From: Micrasema longulum
Taxonomy: Eukaryota > Arthropoda > Insecta > Trichoptera > Brachycentridae
Reading direction: 5' to 3'
DNA: 64,000 nucleotides
Assembly (NCBI GenBank): GCA_022494885.1
Contig: JAGVSM010002698.1
Location: 42,568 to 106,567 of the forward strand
In this document: in pieces, positions 20,790 to 30,559 of the stretch
How the letters are laid out: every line of letters begins with the position of its first letter
Numbering within the stretch: position 1 is the first letter of the stretch
Notes under the pieces: generated by a model
The model's database searches: none
Seen by the model: only the letters and a program-made list of their open reading frames with translations
Told to the model about the DNA's origin: nothing
Position numbers and translations under genes: made by a program

Positions 20790-21075
20790 GTTTACCTCTT
20801 CGTTCATATTCTCAAGGCACTCTCCTTATACCCATCCACAATTCCTCTTTCTTCTCTAACTCATATAGTGTCCATGCGGCTCGACTGTGGAATCATCTCC
20901 CATCCACCATCAAAGATGTTACCACATTATCTATGTTTTAATCACGTCTGAAGAAACATCTCCTTTCTCTTCCTCAATCTCTCCCCCTTTCCTCTTTGAG
21001 TTATGGTTTTGATTTATGGTAATTTATAAACAAATACGCTTATTTTTATCTTTACATATCTTTGGCTTTTTAATC
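20790..21075 (+). mobile_element. L2-like LINE 3' end
   Basis: After frame correction the sequence encodes RLWNHLP-like residues (GGCTCGACTGTGGAATCATC TCCCATCC) and SRLKKHLLSLP. A UTR follows with ACAAATACGCTTATTTTTAT, as at 11970-12290 and 50080-50790. The frame is interrupted, so this is a pseudogene. Confidence 0.65.
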
Positions 21076-21084
21076 TTTATTTCA

Positions 21085-21475
21085 AAATTATAAACTAATC
21101 TAACATATAGTACATACATACATATATTCCAGTAGAGAGTACAGAAGTTCATTTTTTCCCTTCGGTTATATTAAAAGAATCTTAAAATTAGAAGAATATA
21201 GAAAAATAATAATTAAGAATACAGATATATTAGTTTTATTAGTAGTAATAAAATGTATAAAATATAAAACAACATAGTATTATTTAAGTATTTAAATTTG
21301 GAGATAAAAAATTGATATACTGCCTTTAAAAATTCAAAAGTGTTGTATTAAATAAATCTATATCATTTGCGTATTCGTTTGCAAACACACGACTTTTCCT
21401 TATAGGTGAGTGTGCACCGTAGTTAGTTGTAGACACATTTATATAGAAGAGTTTATTAGCAAAGTGTAGTCGCAT
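21085..21475 (-). mobile_element. LINE 3' end with 50-codon C-terminus (TNY-AHSP family)
   Basis: The minus frame 21326-21475 encodes TNYGAHSPIRKSRVFANE, then YANDIDLFNTTLLNF. The same tail organisation is at 48120-48450 (TNYSAHSPVVRMHELANQ). The 3' UTR continues to about 21085. 5'-truncated. Confidence 0.65.
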
Positions 21476-21624
21476 GCAAAAAATAAAAATATACAAATTT
21501 AGCACTCTCTACCCCCGTGAGAAGATTCTGAATAGCACCCCGGGCGTGTAAAGAATACAGTTCTATGCATTAAATAGAACCGGAACCCTAGACGGGTATT
21601 TTTGACTCGATGGCTACTCTCAGG

Positions 21625-21740
21625 GCTGGTATTCTGAACGGAATTGCGCGCGAAGAGATCGCTCTGTTAGCGTGTATTTAGTACGTAAATCATCATTATT
21701 ATCATTCCATTTTCGCACCTGATGGTGCATAGGGCACAAG
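21625..21740 (-). repeat. SINE 3' end joined to an unknown repeat
   Basis: 21690-21740 on the minus strand is GTGCCCTATGCACCATCAGG, then TGCGAAAATGGAATGATAAT AATGATGAT, the SINE 3' end with its GATGAT tail. 21625-21690 (TATTCTGAACGGAATTGCGC) resembles 10720-10790. Confidence 0.5.
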
Positions 21741-22054
21741 GGGATGATTATAAATATATTAATTCTATAAACTAATATGTTTTGACGCGGGAGATGGAAA
21801 AAGGCACCTTGCGCCTTTTAGTTTTATTTTTATATATATTGCCCTGATGTGATACGAACATCATGCTGACGGGATCAACCCACCCATCTGACTGTTAATT
21901 TCGATAGTGATATCTTTCATGGAAACTGATTTTTACGCGGTTCTTCAACCACGTGTTTCTGTGAAGAGTAGTTGAAGACGCTATAATGACGTTCAGACGA
22001 GTGCGGCTAGACGTCAGTCATTCAAGCTAGCTGAAGGGAGGATTAAGGAAGATT

Positions 22055-22165
22055 CATCACAATGGCAATGATGAAATACGCTGTATTTGATGAACCAGTG
22101 CAGTACCCTAGGCACCAATAGGTGCGGGAATGGAATGATGAAGAATGATGATGATATATTCTGGT
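22055..22165 (+). mobile_element. SINE 3' end (GATGATGA tail)
   Basis: GCAGTACCCTAGGCACCAAT, then AGGTGCGGGAATGGAATGAT GAAGAATGATGATGAT. This is the family's 3' signature. The upstream 200 bases may belong to the same insertion but do not match the other copies clearly. Confidence 0.55.
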
Positions 22166-22479
22166 CACCCTAACTATAGATACTAATTTAATAAATACGT
22201 ATGTTATCAGGGTAGTGGGGGTGGTTTGTTATAATGTAATACAATACTTAATGAGAAGGGAGTGACCGCGCGGTAGAAAAATGGTAAAACAAACCCTATG
22301 AGCAAAAAATAATATTTATTTATTTTACAGGAACAAACAGTCGATAATGATATAATAACATAAAAAAGATACGGTTTAAAGACAGACCAGCGAAGTTTCT
22401 AAATAAAATTCATACATATTAAATTGTGGTACAACAAAAGGGTGTGTTTATGTGTATTTGTATGAGAGACACACCTATT

Positions 22480-22745
22480 TATTTATTTATTTATTAACGG
22501 ACATTGTCCATGTGGACAATTTATAGGGTTTTATTACAATTTACAGTCAATTTATATTACAACAAAAGAATAGTTTAAAACATTTAAAAAAAAAGAAAAG
22601 CAGTATTGACAAACAAAAGGGACACCAAGACAAGATCTGGACTATTTATTTAGTGCTCGTTTAAATCGTTGTTAACTTAAACCAAAAAAATCCAGATCTT
22701 GTCTTGAGTTAACAGTACGACAAAGACGGGTCATTGGAGAATTGA
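22480..22745 (-). mobile_element. LINE 3' tail (AAGATCTGGA family)
   Basis: GACATTGTCCATGTGGACAA and two CCAGATCTTGTCTTG-type segments link this to the LINE ends at 51494-51800 (plus) and 29120-29415 (minus). (ATTT)n occurs at the minus 3' end. Confidence 0.45.
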
Positions 22746-23439
22746 GGCCATGGTTTGTTATATGCTGATCGATGAACAGTAAAAGAACAGAACTAAAAGT
22801 GTGTTTGTGTGTATGTGGGAGTAAGTGTTCAGGTGTTGGTAATTGTGAGCATCATAAAATAGCAAGTGGGATCGTATCGCAGCCAGAATGAATAACTCTT
22901 CGTTTGTTTTTAATTTTTTAAAAATAAAAAAAATAAAAACAATAAATGAAAAAAAAGCATTTTAATTAGAGCAAGAACGATAAAGGAAAGAGTGTTATTC
23001 ATAGTTAGTGCTACTGACTGGCAGATGGAATAAATACTTATTTCTTGTCACGCGAAAGACATTAAGATTAATTTTAGAGAGTAGGTTAGAAGAGTCTACT
23101 TTATTATTTAATTATTTTTATAAATATCATGATTCACATATAGTGCGTCTATTTTCAAACATTTATTTTTAAATACGTTAAGGTGAGGTAGACGGTGGAC
23201 GGTAGACGGCAAGGTGGAATGTCAAACATAATCGATTTAAAATGAATTTTTGAAATTTCTTTAATTGACTACTATACCTTTATCTATAGTTAGTTTGGTT
23301 TGCTTTTTATTTTGGTTATGTAGTAGGGCAGTGGTCGGCAAACTCATAATCAAAAGAGCCAAAGATCTGCAGTTAAACAATTAAGATTTTCTTTGAGAGC
23401 CAAATTCCTTAACGTTTTAAGCTGTTTCTTATGTAATTA

Positions 23440-25350
23440 TTTATTTATTTATTTCTACATCAACGGTTCAAAGAAACTTTTACAAAAAATAATAATTTAC
23501 AGAAAAAATCACAGCAGTGCACAATAATCATGTAGTACATAGTATGAAATAAAAGAATAATTAAAACTAAAAAAAATAGTGAGGATATAATACAAAAAAC
23601 AAAAAACAAAAAGTAAAAAAGAAACATAACATCTCTAAATAAAATATAACAATAACCATGAGAAAATCTTATGTTTTAAATATAAATATAACACAGTAAA
23701 GTTGATAATAACTAGATAATAGTAATTAAAATATAATACAACATTAGTATAAAAAAAAATTAGTTTTTTGGAACAATAAAATAAAAAACTTAAATTAAAT
23801 TAACTATATCATACCGTTATTTAGTGAAATCATCATCATCAGTTGGTTGGAAGAAGTTTTCATTTGGCAATAAATCCACCAATTAACAATTTAAATTATT
23901 TCAAACATCTTAAATAAAGAAATAAAAATCACGTTTTCTAGGAAACAAAGTTAAATTAATATTATATTTTAAAATAAATCCATTATTTTTCTAATAAATA
24001 ACGAGTAAGAATTCGTTTTAATTCACGAACAGAATTTGTATTGAAAATATCGAATATTTGTTCTAATTCATTTCCATACCAATGTATCCTGGGTATAGGA
24101 GAGTGAATTTCAAAGTTGGTCCGTGAATTATTGCAAAAAAATAATTCCTTACTTCTAGTGCACCTACCAGGTATTCGAATTTGAATTAGTTCAAGCAGAG
24201 CAGGGCTGTCAATTATCCGTTTCATTGTTTTAAATAAGAATAATAAATCAGCTATAACTCTACGATCAGATAATTCAAGTAATCTCATTTCATTTGTAAG
24301 GAAATCATAATTTAAGGATTCTACAGGTATTTTTTATTTATAATTTATAAAACGCAAGAATTTACTTTGTACTCTTTCAATAGTGTGTGAATGAATTTCA
24401 TAGTAGGGAGACCTAACCGAAGAGCTGTATTCAAGTCTACTCCTTACTAATGAGCAGTACGATTGTTTCACAGTAAATACATTTTTGAAATTTGACGCTA
24501 CTCTCAAAATAAAACCAAGCATCTTCATTCCATTATTAACTGTCTGATTGATATGAAAAGTGAACTGTAGTTTCTCACTAAGCAAAATACCCAGATCTTT
24601 TATTTGAGACACTCTTATCAAATCGATACAAATTAAAGAATATGTCAATTTAATTGGGTTTTTACATTTACAAAAGGTTATACTTTGACATTTACCCATA
24701 TTTAACTGAAGATTATTCAAAGTACACCACTTGTACAATCTATTTATATTTTCTTTAAGAATATAACAATCAGTAACATTTTTTATATTCTTCTATATTT
24801 TTAAGTCAACAGCAAAAAGTAAAATATTGACTTCTTCAAAAATGTTTATTACGTAATCGTAATAAACATTTTTGTTAATTATAACAAAAATACTTAATAA
24901 ATAGGCTTTAAATGGGATCTTTGAGGAACCCCACTTGTCGCCAAAAATAGTTGTGACAAAAAATCATTAACTTTGACTATCATATATCTACCCGTTAAAT
25001 AATTATGAAACCAATTCAGCATATAGCCTTTAACTCCTATCAAATCTAACTTCTTTACCAACATTTTATGACAAACCTTGTCAAAAGCTTTACTTAAATC
25101 AGTGTAAATCGAATCTACTTGACATTTTTTTATTTAAAGCATTAATTATATCGTTTTGGTAAATAATCAGATTTGTTATAGTTGATTTGCCGAAAGTAAA
25201 ACGATGCTATTGTGATATTGAATGTCTTATTTGAGAAATAATTTTATCAAGTACAAGGCTTTCAAATACTTTCGGAATAGTTGATTGAATGCAAATAGGT
25301 CTATAATTTTTGATATCATTTTTATTACCCCTTTTAAATATTAGAGTCAG
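23440..25350 (-). pseudogene. Jockey-clade LINE reverse transcriptase, nested in the hAT element
   Basis: This is the most complete RT of the window, read from 25350 down. Order: YRPI and PKVFE finger motifs, IYTDLSKAFDKV (palm Asp present), SGVPQRSHLKP (Q-R for the usual Q-G), LLFAVDLKI, NNLQLNMGKC, SLVRSRLEYSS and a C-terminus near 23983. The catalytic FADD has become FAVD. There are several stops and frameshifts plus an inserted perfect palindrome at 24837-24874. The 5' half with the endonuclease is missing. The UTR continues to about 23440. Confidence 0.85.
24837..24874. repeat. Perfect 17-bp palindrome within the RT pseudogene
   Basis: CAAAAATGTTTATTACG, then TAAT, then its exact complement. 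It lies just upstream of the FAVD codons in RT orientation. The RT protein alignment has no room for it, so it is an insertion or a templated repair scar. Confidence 0.7.
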
Positions 25351-25378
25351 AAAACTTGTTTTTCATAGATTCGGAAAT

Positions 25379-25443
25379 TTTCCGGGATTCGATCCGGAAC
25401 CTAAGTAGACGAACGTCCTAACCACTAAACTACGAGGCAGATT
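25379..25443 (-). repeat. tRNA-like segment
   Basis: The minus strand reads GCCTCGTAGTTTAGTGGTTA, then GGACGTTCGTCTACTTAGGT and TCCGGATCGAATCCCGGAA, with clear A and B boxes. The same segment, also beside a CAGAGTAATAACGG repeat, is at 55718-55782. Here the tRNA-like part sits at the far end of the shared unit. Confidence 0.65.
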
Positions 25444-25481
25444 TTATTAACTATGATTTTCACCTGATCAAACCAAAAACT

Positions 25482-25575
25482 CAGAGTAATAACGGACTAT
25501 CGCCATAGAGCCGCCTATATGGACAAAAATCATTTTAGGATTATCAATCACTACGTTAGTTACAGTTTGCAGTAA
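25482..25575. mobile_element. MITE (CAGAGTAATAACGG family), left half
   Basis: CAGAGTAATAACGGACTATC through CACTACGTTAGTTACAGTTT matches 55841-55935. The right half is absent, and the foldback follows directly. It is a truncated copy within the hAT element. Confidence 0.65.
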
Positions 25576-25818
25576 AGCTAGGGTTTCCTAGGACAGCGGT
25601 GCCCGTATCTTAACGGCCGTAGTGAACGGTGATGCGGTGGACAGCCGTCCTAACAGTGACTAGAGAGTGGTTTTCTGGGAAAACGGTTTTCTTAACACTT
25701 ATTTACACCGTTTCCCTAGGAAACCACTCTCTAGTCACCGTTACGACGGCTGTCCACCGCATCACTGTTCACTACGGCCGTTAAGATACGGGCACCGCTG
25801 TCCTAGGAAACCCTAGCT
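25576..25818. mobile_element. Foldback element with 111-bp arms and TAA duplication
   Basis: Arms 25576-25686 and 25708-25818 pair almost completely around a 21-base loop. The ends are AGCTAGGGTTTCCTAGGACA and its complement. TAA occurs immediately outside both ends (25573-25575, 25819-25821), fitting a 3-bp TWA target duplication as in PIF/Harbinger-type insertions. The arms are GC-rich compared with the host DNA. Confidence 0.8.
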
Positions 25819-26100
25819 TAAGAGCCGCATGTGGCTCGCGAGCCGCAGTTTGCCTACCTCTGTAGTAGGGTATGGGATTTGTAAACAGAATAATGACGCT
25901 ACTGCATAATAGACTAAAGGATAATCGTATTTCTTTCATAGCGATAATTGGAAGATTAAGGATTAAGCTACTTTTAATCCCGATAATACATGTCATTTTA
26001 TCGGGAATAATCTTATTGATAAACGACTCAACTTATTTATTACTTAAATAATTTCTCCCTAATATCAAGTGAGCGAGGTCGAGGGTAAAAGCTAATCTTA

Positions 26101-27853
26101 TCTATAAATATAAAAGGCAATGTTCGACTGAATAACTACTGGACCGATTTACGTTCGGTTTTCAGCGAAATGTAGATCTATGCCATGAGCATATTTATAA
26201 ATTTCAAAATCTTCATTTTATTAAGTACAAAAACAAGTAGGAGCGTAAATGTTTTTTTTATCGATCACCGGGGTTGCATTTGCCGAGAATGCATTTACAA
26301 AAAAATTAGAAAACGATATTTTTTGTGTTAAAAAAAAAAGAGTGTTAAATGAGTGTTTACAAACAAATATATTAATGGATCCCAATCAAATTATTTCTTC
26401 AGATTCCTTACAATTTCTACCAATTAATGTCTTTTTACTGGATTTTTGGTATTACTAAAAAAATATTAACTGACATTCAATACATTTTTGAAAACCTCAT
26501 TCCTTAAGTGCGCCCCTGAGAAAAGCAGAGTTTGACGTTTGTAAAAGAATTCTTTATTTGAAAAATTAATTTTAAAAATATAAATATTTAGACCCCTGTA
26601 TTTAGTAGCCTTACGTGTCATGTACAAGGCTAAGGTAATCAGAACAAATCGTTTTTGTTTGTCTTGTAAATGGGATGTTCGATTACTGATTTTGATTTAT
26701 TACCTTAATAAGTCCAATTGCCATTGTTGCAATGTCCAAGAACAATGGCGCGTGATAAATACTTTTAACGACAGTGTGGATATCTGTTAAAGATATTCTA
26801 TCTTTCCTGCATTCTGCTTTAAGATTAATGAATTATTTCATGTTTCGGAATTCAAACATAAACAAGTACTTGTACTTACTTAAATTCAATGTTTGAATAT
26901 TCATTATTTTTAGATTTGGAATTCAATCATAAACAAGTACCAAGGTTCCTACTTATCAATTAAAAGTTACCCTTTCTTTTTTCATGACAACGAAACGTCG
27001 ATTTTGTCTATTTTAGTTGAGCATAAAAGGTCCGAAATGTAGTTGTCTTTTTTGCATAGCATCGGGGAGACATCTTCAAGACAGTAACAGGAAAACAATC
27101 TTCAAATATTATTTATCGAAATTCCCTGTCACCGCATATCCTCACAATTAATGTTATCCGAAACACAAAAATAATATTGTGTATGTACAAATGTAATTTT
27201 AACTATAGTCCTTAAAATATAAGATGATTAGAATGACAGCTGTCAAACTCAAATCAATAGTGATGTGAAATTACTGATCACTGATCATGTACCGATCAAA
27301 TCGATTTTATCGGTTTTTTCATGCAAACATGAAACTCTGTTTCCGAAAATTGATAAAAAAAACCAAAAACAAGCCTATTTTAGTGTGTTGAATACAATTA
27401 TTCACCAAAAATAAGACATTTATACTTATTTCGTGAACATTATCAAGCGATTTTTTTTTATTCTATCAATTTACATTGATCGATTTGTCCCATCTCAAAC
27501 TTTTTGCAAAATGATATAACCTTGTAAGAACGTCGTAAATAATTAGGTTTATTTTAGTTTTTTAAAGTTTAAAAGCTGATTTAAAATATATTTATGTTGA
27601 TTTATATGTCAAGAAATGTATTAAAAAAATAAATTAACTTACCAAATACGAATGGTTTTTTGTGTGTCAATATAAATCACTCCTTGGACACAGTTATATC
27701 GTCAGTTTTTCTGACAGCTGTCATTCTAATCATCTTACATTTTAAGGACTATAAATGCAATAATTGATATCAAATTTTCGATTGTGTTTATTTAATATAT
27801 ATACGAGTAAGTACTTAAATATAAAATAGCAAAGCATTGCCGGGTTCAGCTTG
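26101..27853 (+). mobile_element. Helitron, non-autonomous, carrying nested insertions
   Basis: The 5' end TCTATAAATATAAAAGGCAA is preceded by A. The 3' end has the hairpin GCAAAGCATTGC followed by CGGGTTCAGCTTG and then T. These are the Helitron rules: 5' TC, 3' hairpin then CTNG, insertion between A and T. The internal ACCGATTTACGTTCGGTTTT and GGTTGCATTTGCCGAGAATG are shared with 32366-33045 and 52578-53266. It is longer than those because of extra segments at about 26586-26825 and 26970-27777. No Rep/helicase. Confidence 0.85.
27204..27753. mobile_element. TIR element nested in the Helitron
   Basis: TATAGTCCTTAAAATATAAG, then ATGATTAGAATGACAGCTGT (27204 on) is mirrored by ACAGCTGTCATTCTAATCAT and CTTACATTTTAAGGACTATA ending at 27753. 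The TIRs are about 45 bp and nearly perfect. The TA at each edge could be a Tc1/mariner-type target site. The 550-base length and lack of a frame make it a MITE. Confidence 0.75.
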
Positions 27854-27879
27854 TATTTAATAATTCTGAATTTGTCGAC

Positions 27880-28470
27880 CACCGGGAAAATGACCAAACG
27901 TCCATTGGATCGGTTTGACCAATCAGCGCTTTTAATTTGCTCCCCTGCGTATGCGCGGCAAAATCTCGTTTTCAATCAAACTTGAATCTTGTATCCCCAA
28001 TCCATTTCATTTCATTCTGGCGCGAGCGCTCGCGCGGTAAAGTCGTTGCGGCCGGTCTTCGTGACGGATCTCGTGAGTGTAACAATATTGTCGTTATCGG
28101 GACATTGCAAAATTATCATAAAAACTGCATAATATTTACGTTAGAACGCCGGTGAAAATATATAAATAAAACATTCGAGCCCCGGAAAGAAAAACAATCG
28201 ACGGAAGTGATTTTATCGGAGCATTTGACATTGACTTTTGACAGTCATATTTTCGAAAATAGTGCAAAAATCCGTGCGCGAATAAAACATATTTTAAGTG
28301 ATATCAAAACAGGTATATTTTGACAAATGCATGTTATTTAATTAACGTTGTAAATTGTCGAATTTTGTGAAGTTTTCATAGTATTTTATTGTGATTTTTG
28401 TGAATTATCTATTTCACAATCGTGCTTCTTGGAAACCAAATGAAATTTTTCACAAAACAGTGAGTATGAA
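27880..28470 (+). promoter_or_regulatory. Candidate host promoter and untranslated first exon
   Basis: This stretch has more CpG than its surroundings. It holds GACCAATCAG (CCAAT box), GCGCGAGCGCTCGCGC (perfect 16-bp palindrome, 28020-28035) and GTTGCGGCCGG. Two donor-like sites follow: CAG-GTATAT at 28313 and ACA-GTGAGTATG at 28460. No repeat partner in the window was seen. The 72-codon frame at 27937 lacks motifs and is unlikely to be coding. An untranslated exon with a long downstream intron would explain the rest of the window, but this is inference. Confidence 0.4.
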
Positions 28471-28684
28471 TGCAATCTTATATATTTGTGCCTCTCTTAT
28501 CGGATTATCAAAACTCTGTGCATAAGAATTTGACATGGTCATAAAGATAAGAAGGTACTTTCAGTAGCGTAAAAAAATAACTGCAAAATTCGCATTTTTA
28601 AGAATAATTGCGGCCCCGTAATAATTTTATCTATTTATTAATTTTATACGTTTGTAGGTGTTTTACAAACAAGCGGTATTAATT

Positions 28685-28805
28685 TATTTAACACGTTACA
28701 ACAGAGACGAAGAACGTTTTACACAAGGGATTATGGAAGTCTAGGAATTTACAGGGCTTACAACCTATTATTGGCTAGTTTACGAGGCCACCTTACAAAC
28801 TGTAA
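28685..28805 (+). mobile_element. Abundant palindromic element, partial
   Basis: GTTACAACAGAGACGAAGAA and GGAAGTCTAGGAATTTACAG with GGCTTACAACCTATTATTGG correspond to the left half and core of the family. The right half is missing. Confidence 0.6.
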
Positions 28806-28829
28806 AACATTCGTGTTTATTTTTTATTT

Positions 28830-29100
28830 TATTTATTTATTTAATTTTTTGTACATAATTTTAACTGGACATTGGCGAGCTTATTGCAAAATGGCAATTT
28901 CTTCCAACCAAACAATAAAATAAAAGTTTTATTTTTATAATTCAAGTTAAAACCTATTCAATGGAAAATAATGATAAAAAAGCTAATGATATATGAAAAT
29001 AGAAATAAATGTATTTGTATATAAATTACCTTAAATCAATACGATTACTCAATAAGAAAAAAGAAAGAAGAAGCGATTTAGGAAGAGAAATAAGATGTTT
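28830..29100 (-). mobile_element. L2-like LINE 3' end
   Basis: In reverse: ACTTGAATTATAAAAATAAA, then GGTTGGAAGAAATTGCCATT, hairpin ATTGCCATTTTGCAAT, and a final TTGTACATTATG-like part. The order equals 11970-12290 and 50500-50790. At its right end it reads into the minus-strand coding end (AAACATCTTATTTC). Confidence 0.6.
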
Positions 29101-29119
29101 CTTTATTTTTTATTTATTT

Positions 29120-29409
29120 TTTATTTGATGGACTTATGCAGTCCATTCTAACGATGGTAAATACAATTTCTTATAATAAATACAGGCGCTAATAAAATAA
29201 ACTACAACTAAATAAAATAAAAGCTAGGACAAAAAAATAAAAATTACTACCTCAAGACAAGATCCGGTCTATCTTAGTGAATTTTTAAAACTATAAAGAC
29301 TTACACTAAGACGTATTTTTTTTAGACGTAATTTAAAAATAGATACTGTAGTAACATCTTTAATGGTGGATAGGAGGTGATTCCACAGTCGAGCGGCATG
29401 GAAAGCACG
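29120..29409 (-). mobile_element. LINE 3' end (AAGATCCGGTC family)
   Basis: The minus strand contains CATGCCGCTCGACTGTGGAA TCACCTCC, then TIKDVTT-type codons (CCATTAAAGATGTTACTACA). A UTR with GACCGGATCTTGTCTTGAGG and an ATGGACTGCATAAGTCCATC hairpin follows, shared with 51494-51800. Confidence 0.6.
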
Positions 29410-30325
29410 AAATTAAAGATCTTGGGATTGTTTTAGACTCAAAACTACTTTTTGAATCGCATATCAATTAAATTACTTCCAAAGCATTGAGCATGTTAGG
29501 TTTCATTATTCGAATGAGTAAACACTTTGATAATCCAAAGACCCTAATTTCTTTATATTATACGTTTGTCAGAAGCCATTTGAAATACGCATCTCAGATA
29601 TGGAATCCCCAGTATGCCATATATATAACAAGAATAGAAAATATTCAAAACAAATTTATAAAGTACCTAAAATACGAAACCGGTATTTCTTATGTATCAA
29701 CTCTCACTGCCTCCACCTACCATGGAATCACTTATCTACAATACCGCAGAGTGTGTGCGGACCAACTACTGCTTCACAAAATTATGACAAGAATAGTTGA
29801 CTGTACAAAACTACTTAGTTTAATAACAATACATATGCCAGCTAGGATTTGTAGATGGTAAAACCTGTTTAATGTACCAATTAGTAAAACATCGCATCTT
29901 AAGAATGCTTTTTTTCGTACGACTTTTTCAGTGTACAATACAAAACTTAAAGATATACAAGTAGATTACACAAACATCACTCTGTCAGATATAAAATTTA
30001 TAAAATTTACTTTGTAGACATTATAATAATAAATATGTACATCTCCCTTCCCCTCCTTATACTCCCCTCAAGCATCATTGTCCTAATCCCGCCCAATTTA
30101 CAATAACTTACTGTTTTTAAAAATAAAAAAAACTTTGATTATTAAAAAATATATGTATAAACTTACATGTATTTATTTAATATGTAATATATTTTATTTA
30201 CTAACTTTGTATACTTTGTGAAATCTGTTATTAGTTCTAAGTTTATACACTATTTCTGTTTATTTACTATAAATATGTATGTAGAACTGTTGATTTCCCA
30301 AATAAAATATACAAATAAAATAAAT
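29410..30325 (+). pseudogene. Jockey-like LINE: RT C-terminus and 3'-UTR
   Basis: Reading from 29410: EIKDLGIVLDSKLLF, an in-frame stop, SKALSMLGFIIRMSKHF, YYTFVRSHLKYASQIWNP, RIENIQNKFIKYLKY, then a TAA at 29859, and NLFNVPISKTSHLKNAFF to a final stop at 30017. Apart from the two stops the frame is intact, so decay is modest. The UTR has CCGCCCAATTTACAATAACT and GTAGAACTGTTGATTTCCCA, shared in reverse with 44085-44330. The palm is lost. Confidence 0.85.
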
Positions 30326-30329
30326 AACT

Positions 30330-30550
30330 AAGAATATTCCAGAAACCGCATACGAGCATCAAACAGAAAGCGACTAAACTACTCATAAATGAGTAGTTTT
30401 ACGTTTTGACACATTATTTTCATTGTAGACGTCGCTCAGTACGCAACTCCTGATTTGAATTCAACTATGCCGTGTTGTGTCCTTTTAAAGTGTAGAAATA
30501 CTGCTAGGATCTTAAAGAAACAGAATGGGATCACATTTCATGTGTAATTA
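30330..30550 (+). pseudogene. THAP-type first exon, copy 1
   Basis: ATG 30467 opens a 26-codon frame: MPCCVLLKCRNTARILKKQN GITFHV, then TAA. The spacing M-P-C-C...C and GITFH fit the N-terminal end of a THAP zinc finger. The coding part stops exactly where a splice donor would be (GTGTAATT). About 130 bases upstream are shared with 49048-49265, including ACTACTCATAAATGAGTAGT. THAP domains occur in P-element-type transposases and in host proteins derived from them. Confidence 0.55.
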
Positions 30551-30559
30551 GCAATATAT

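Larger units (their letters stand above)
23329..25862. mobile_element. hAT-like DNA transposon with 8-bp TSD, filled by nested insertions
   Basis: Left end CAGTGGTCGGCAAACTC (23329); right end, as complement, CAGAGGTAGGCAAACTGCGG, then CTCGCGAGCC (25862). It is flanked by TAGTAGGG at 23321-23328 and again at 25863-25870, a perfect 8-bp target duplication. Both the ends and the TSD length are those of hAT elements. The interior has no transposase; it is occupied by a LINE, a tRNA-like segment, a MITE and a foldback. Confidence 0.85.

Noticed and set aside
27937..28155. 72-codon frame in the CpG-richer block as a small protein gene
   Set aside because: No domain or signal peptide pattern; a non-coding 5' exon explains the block better.
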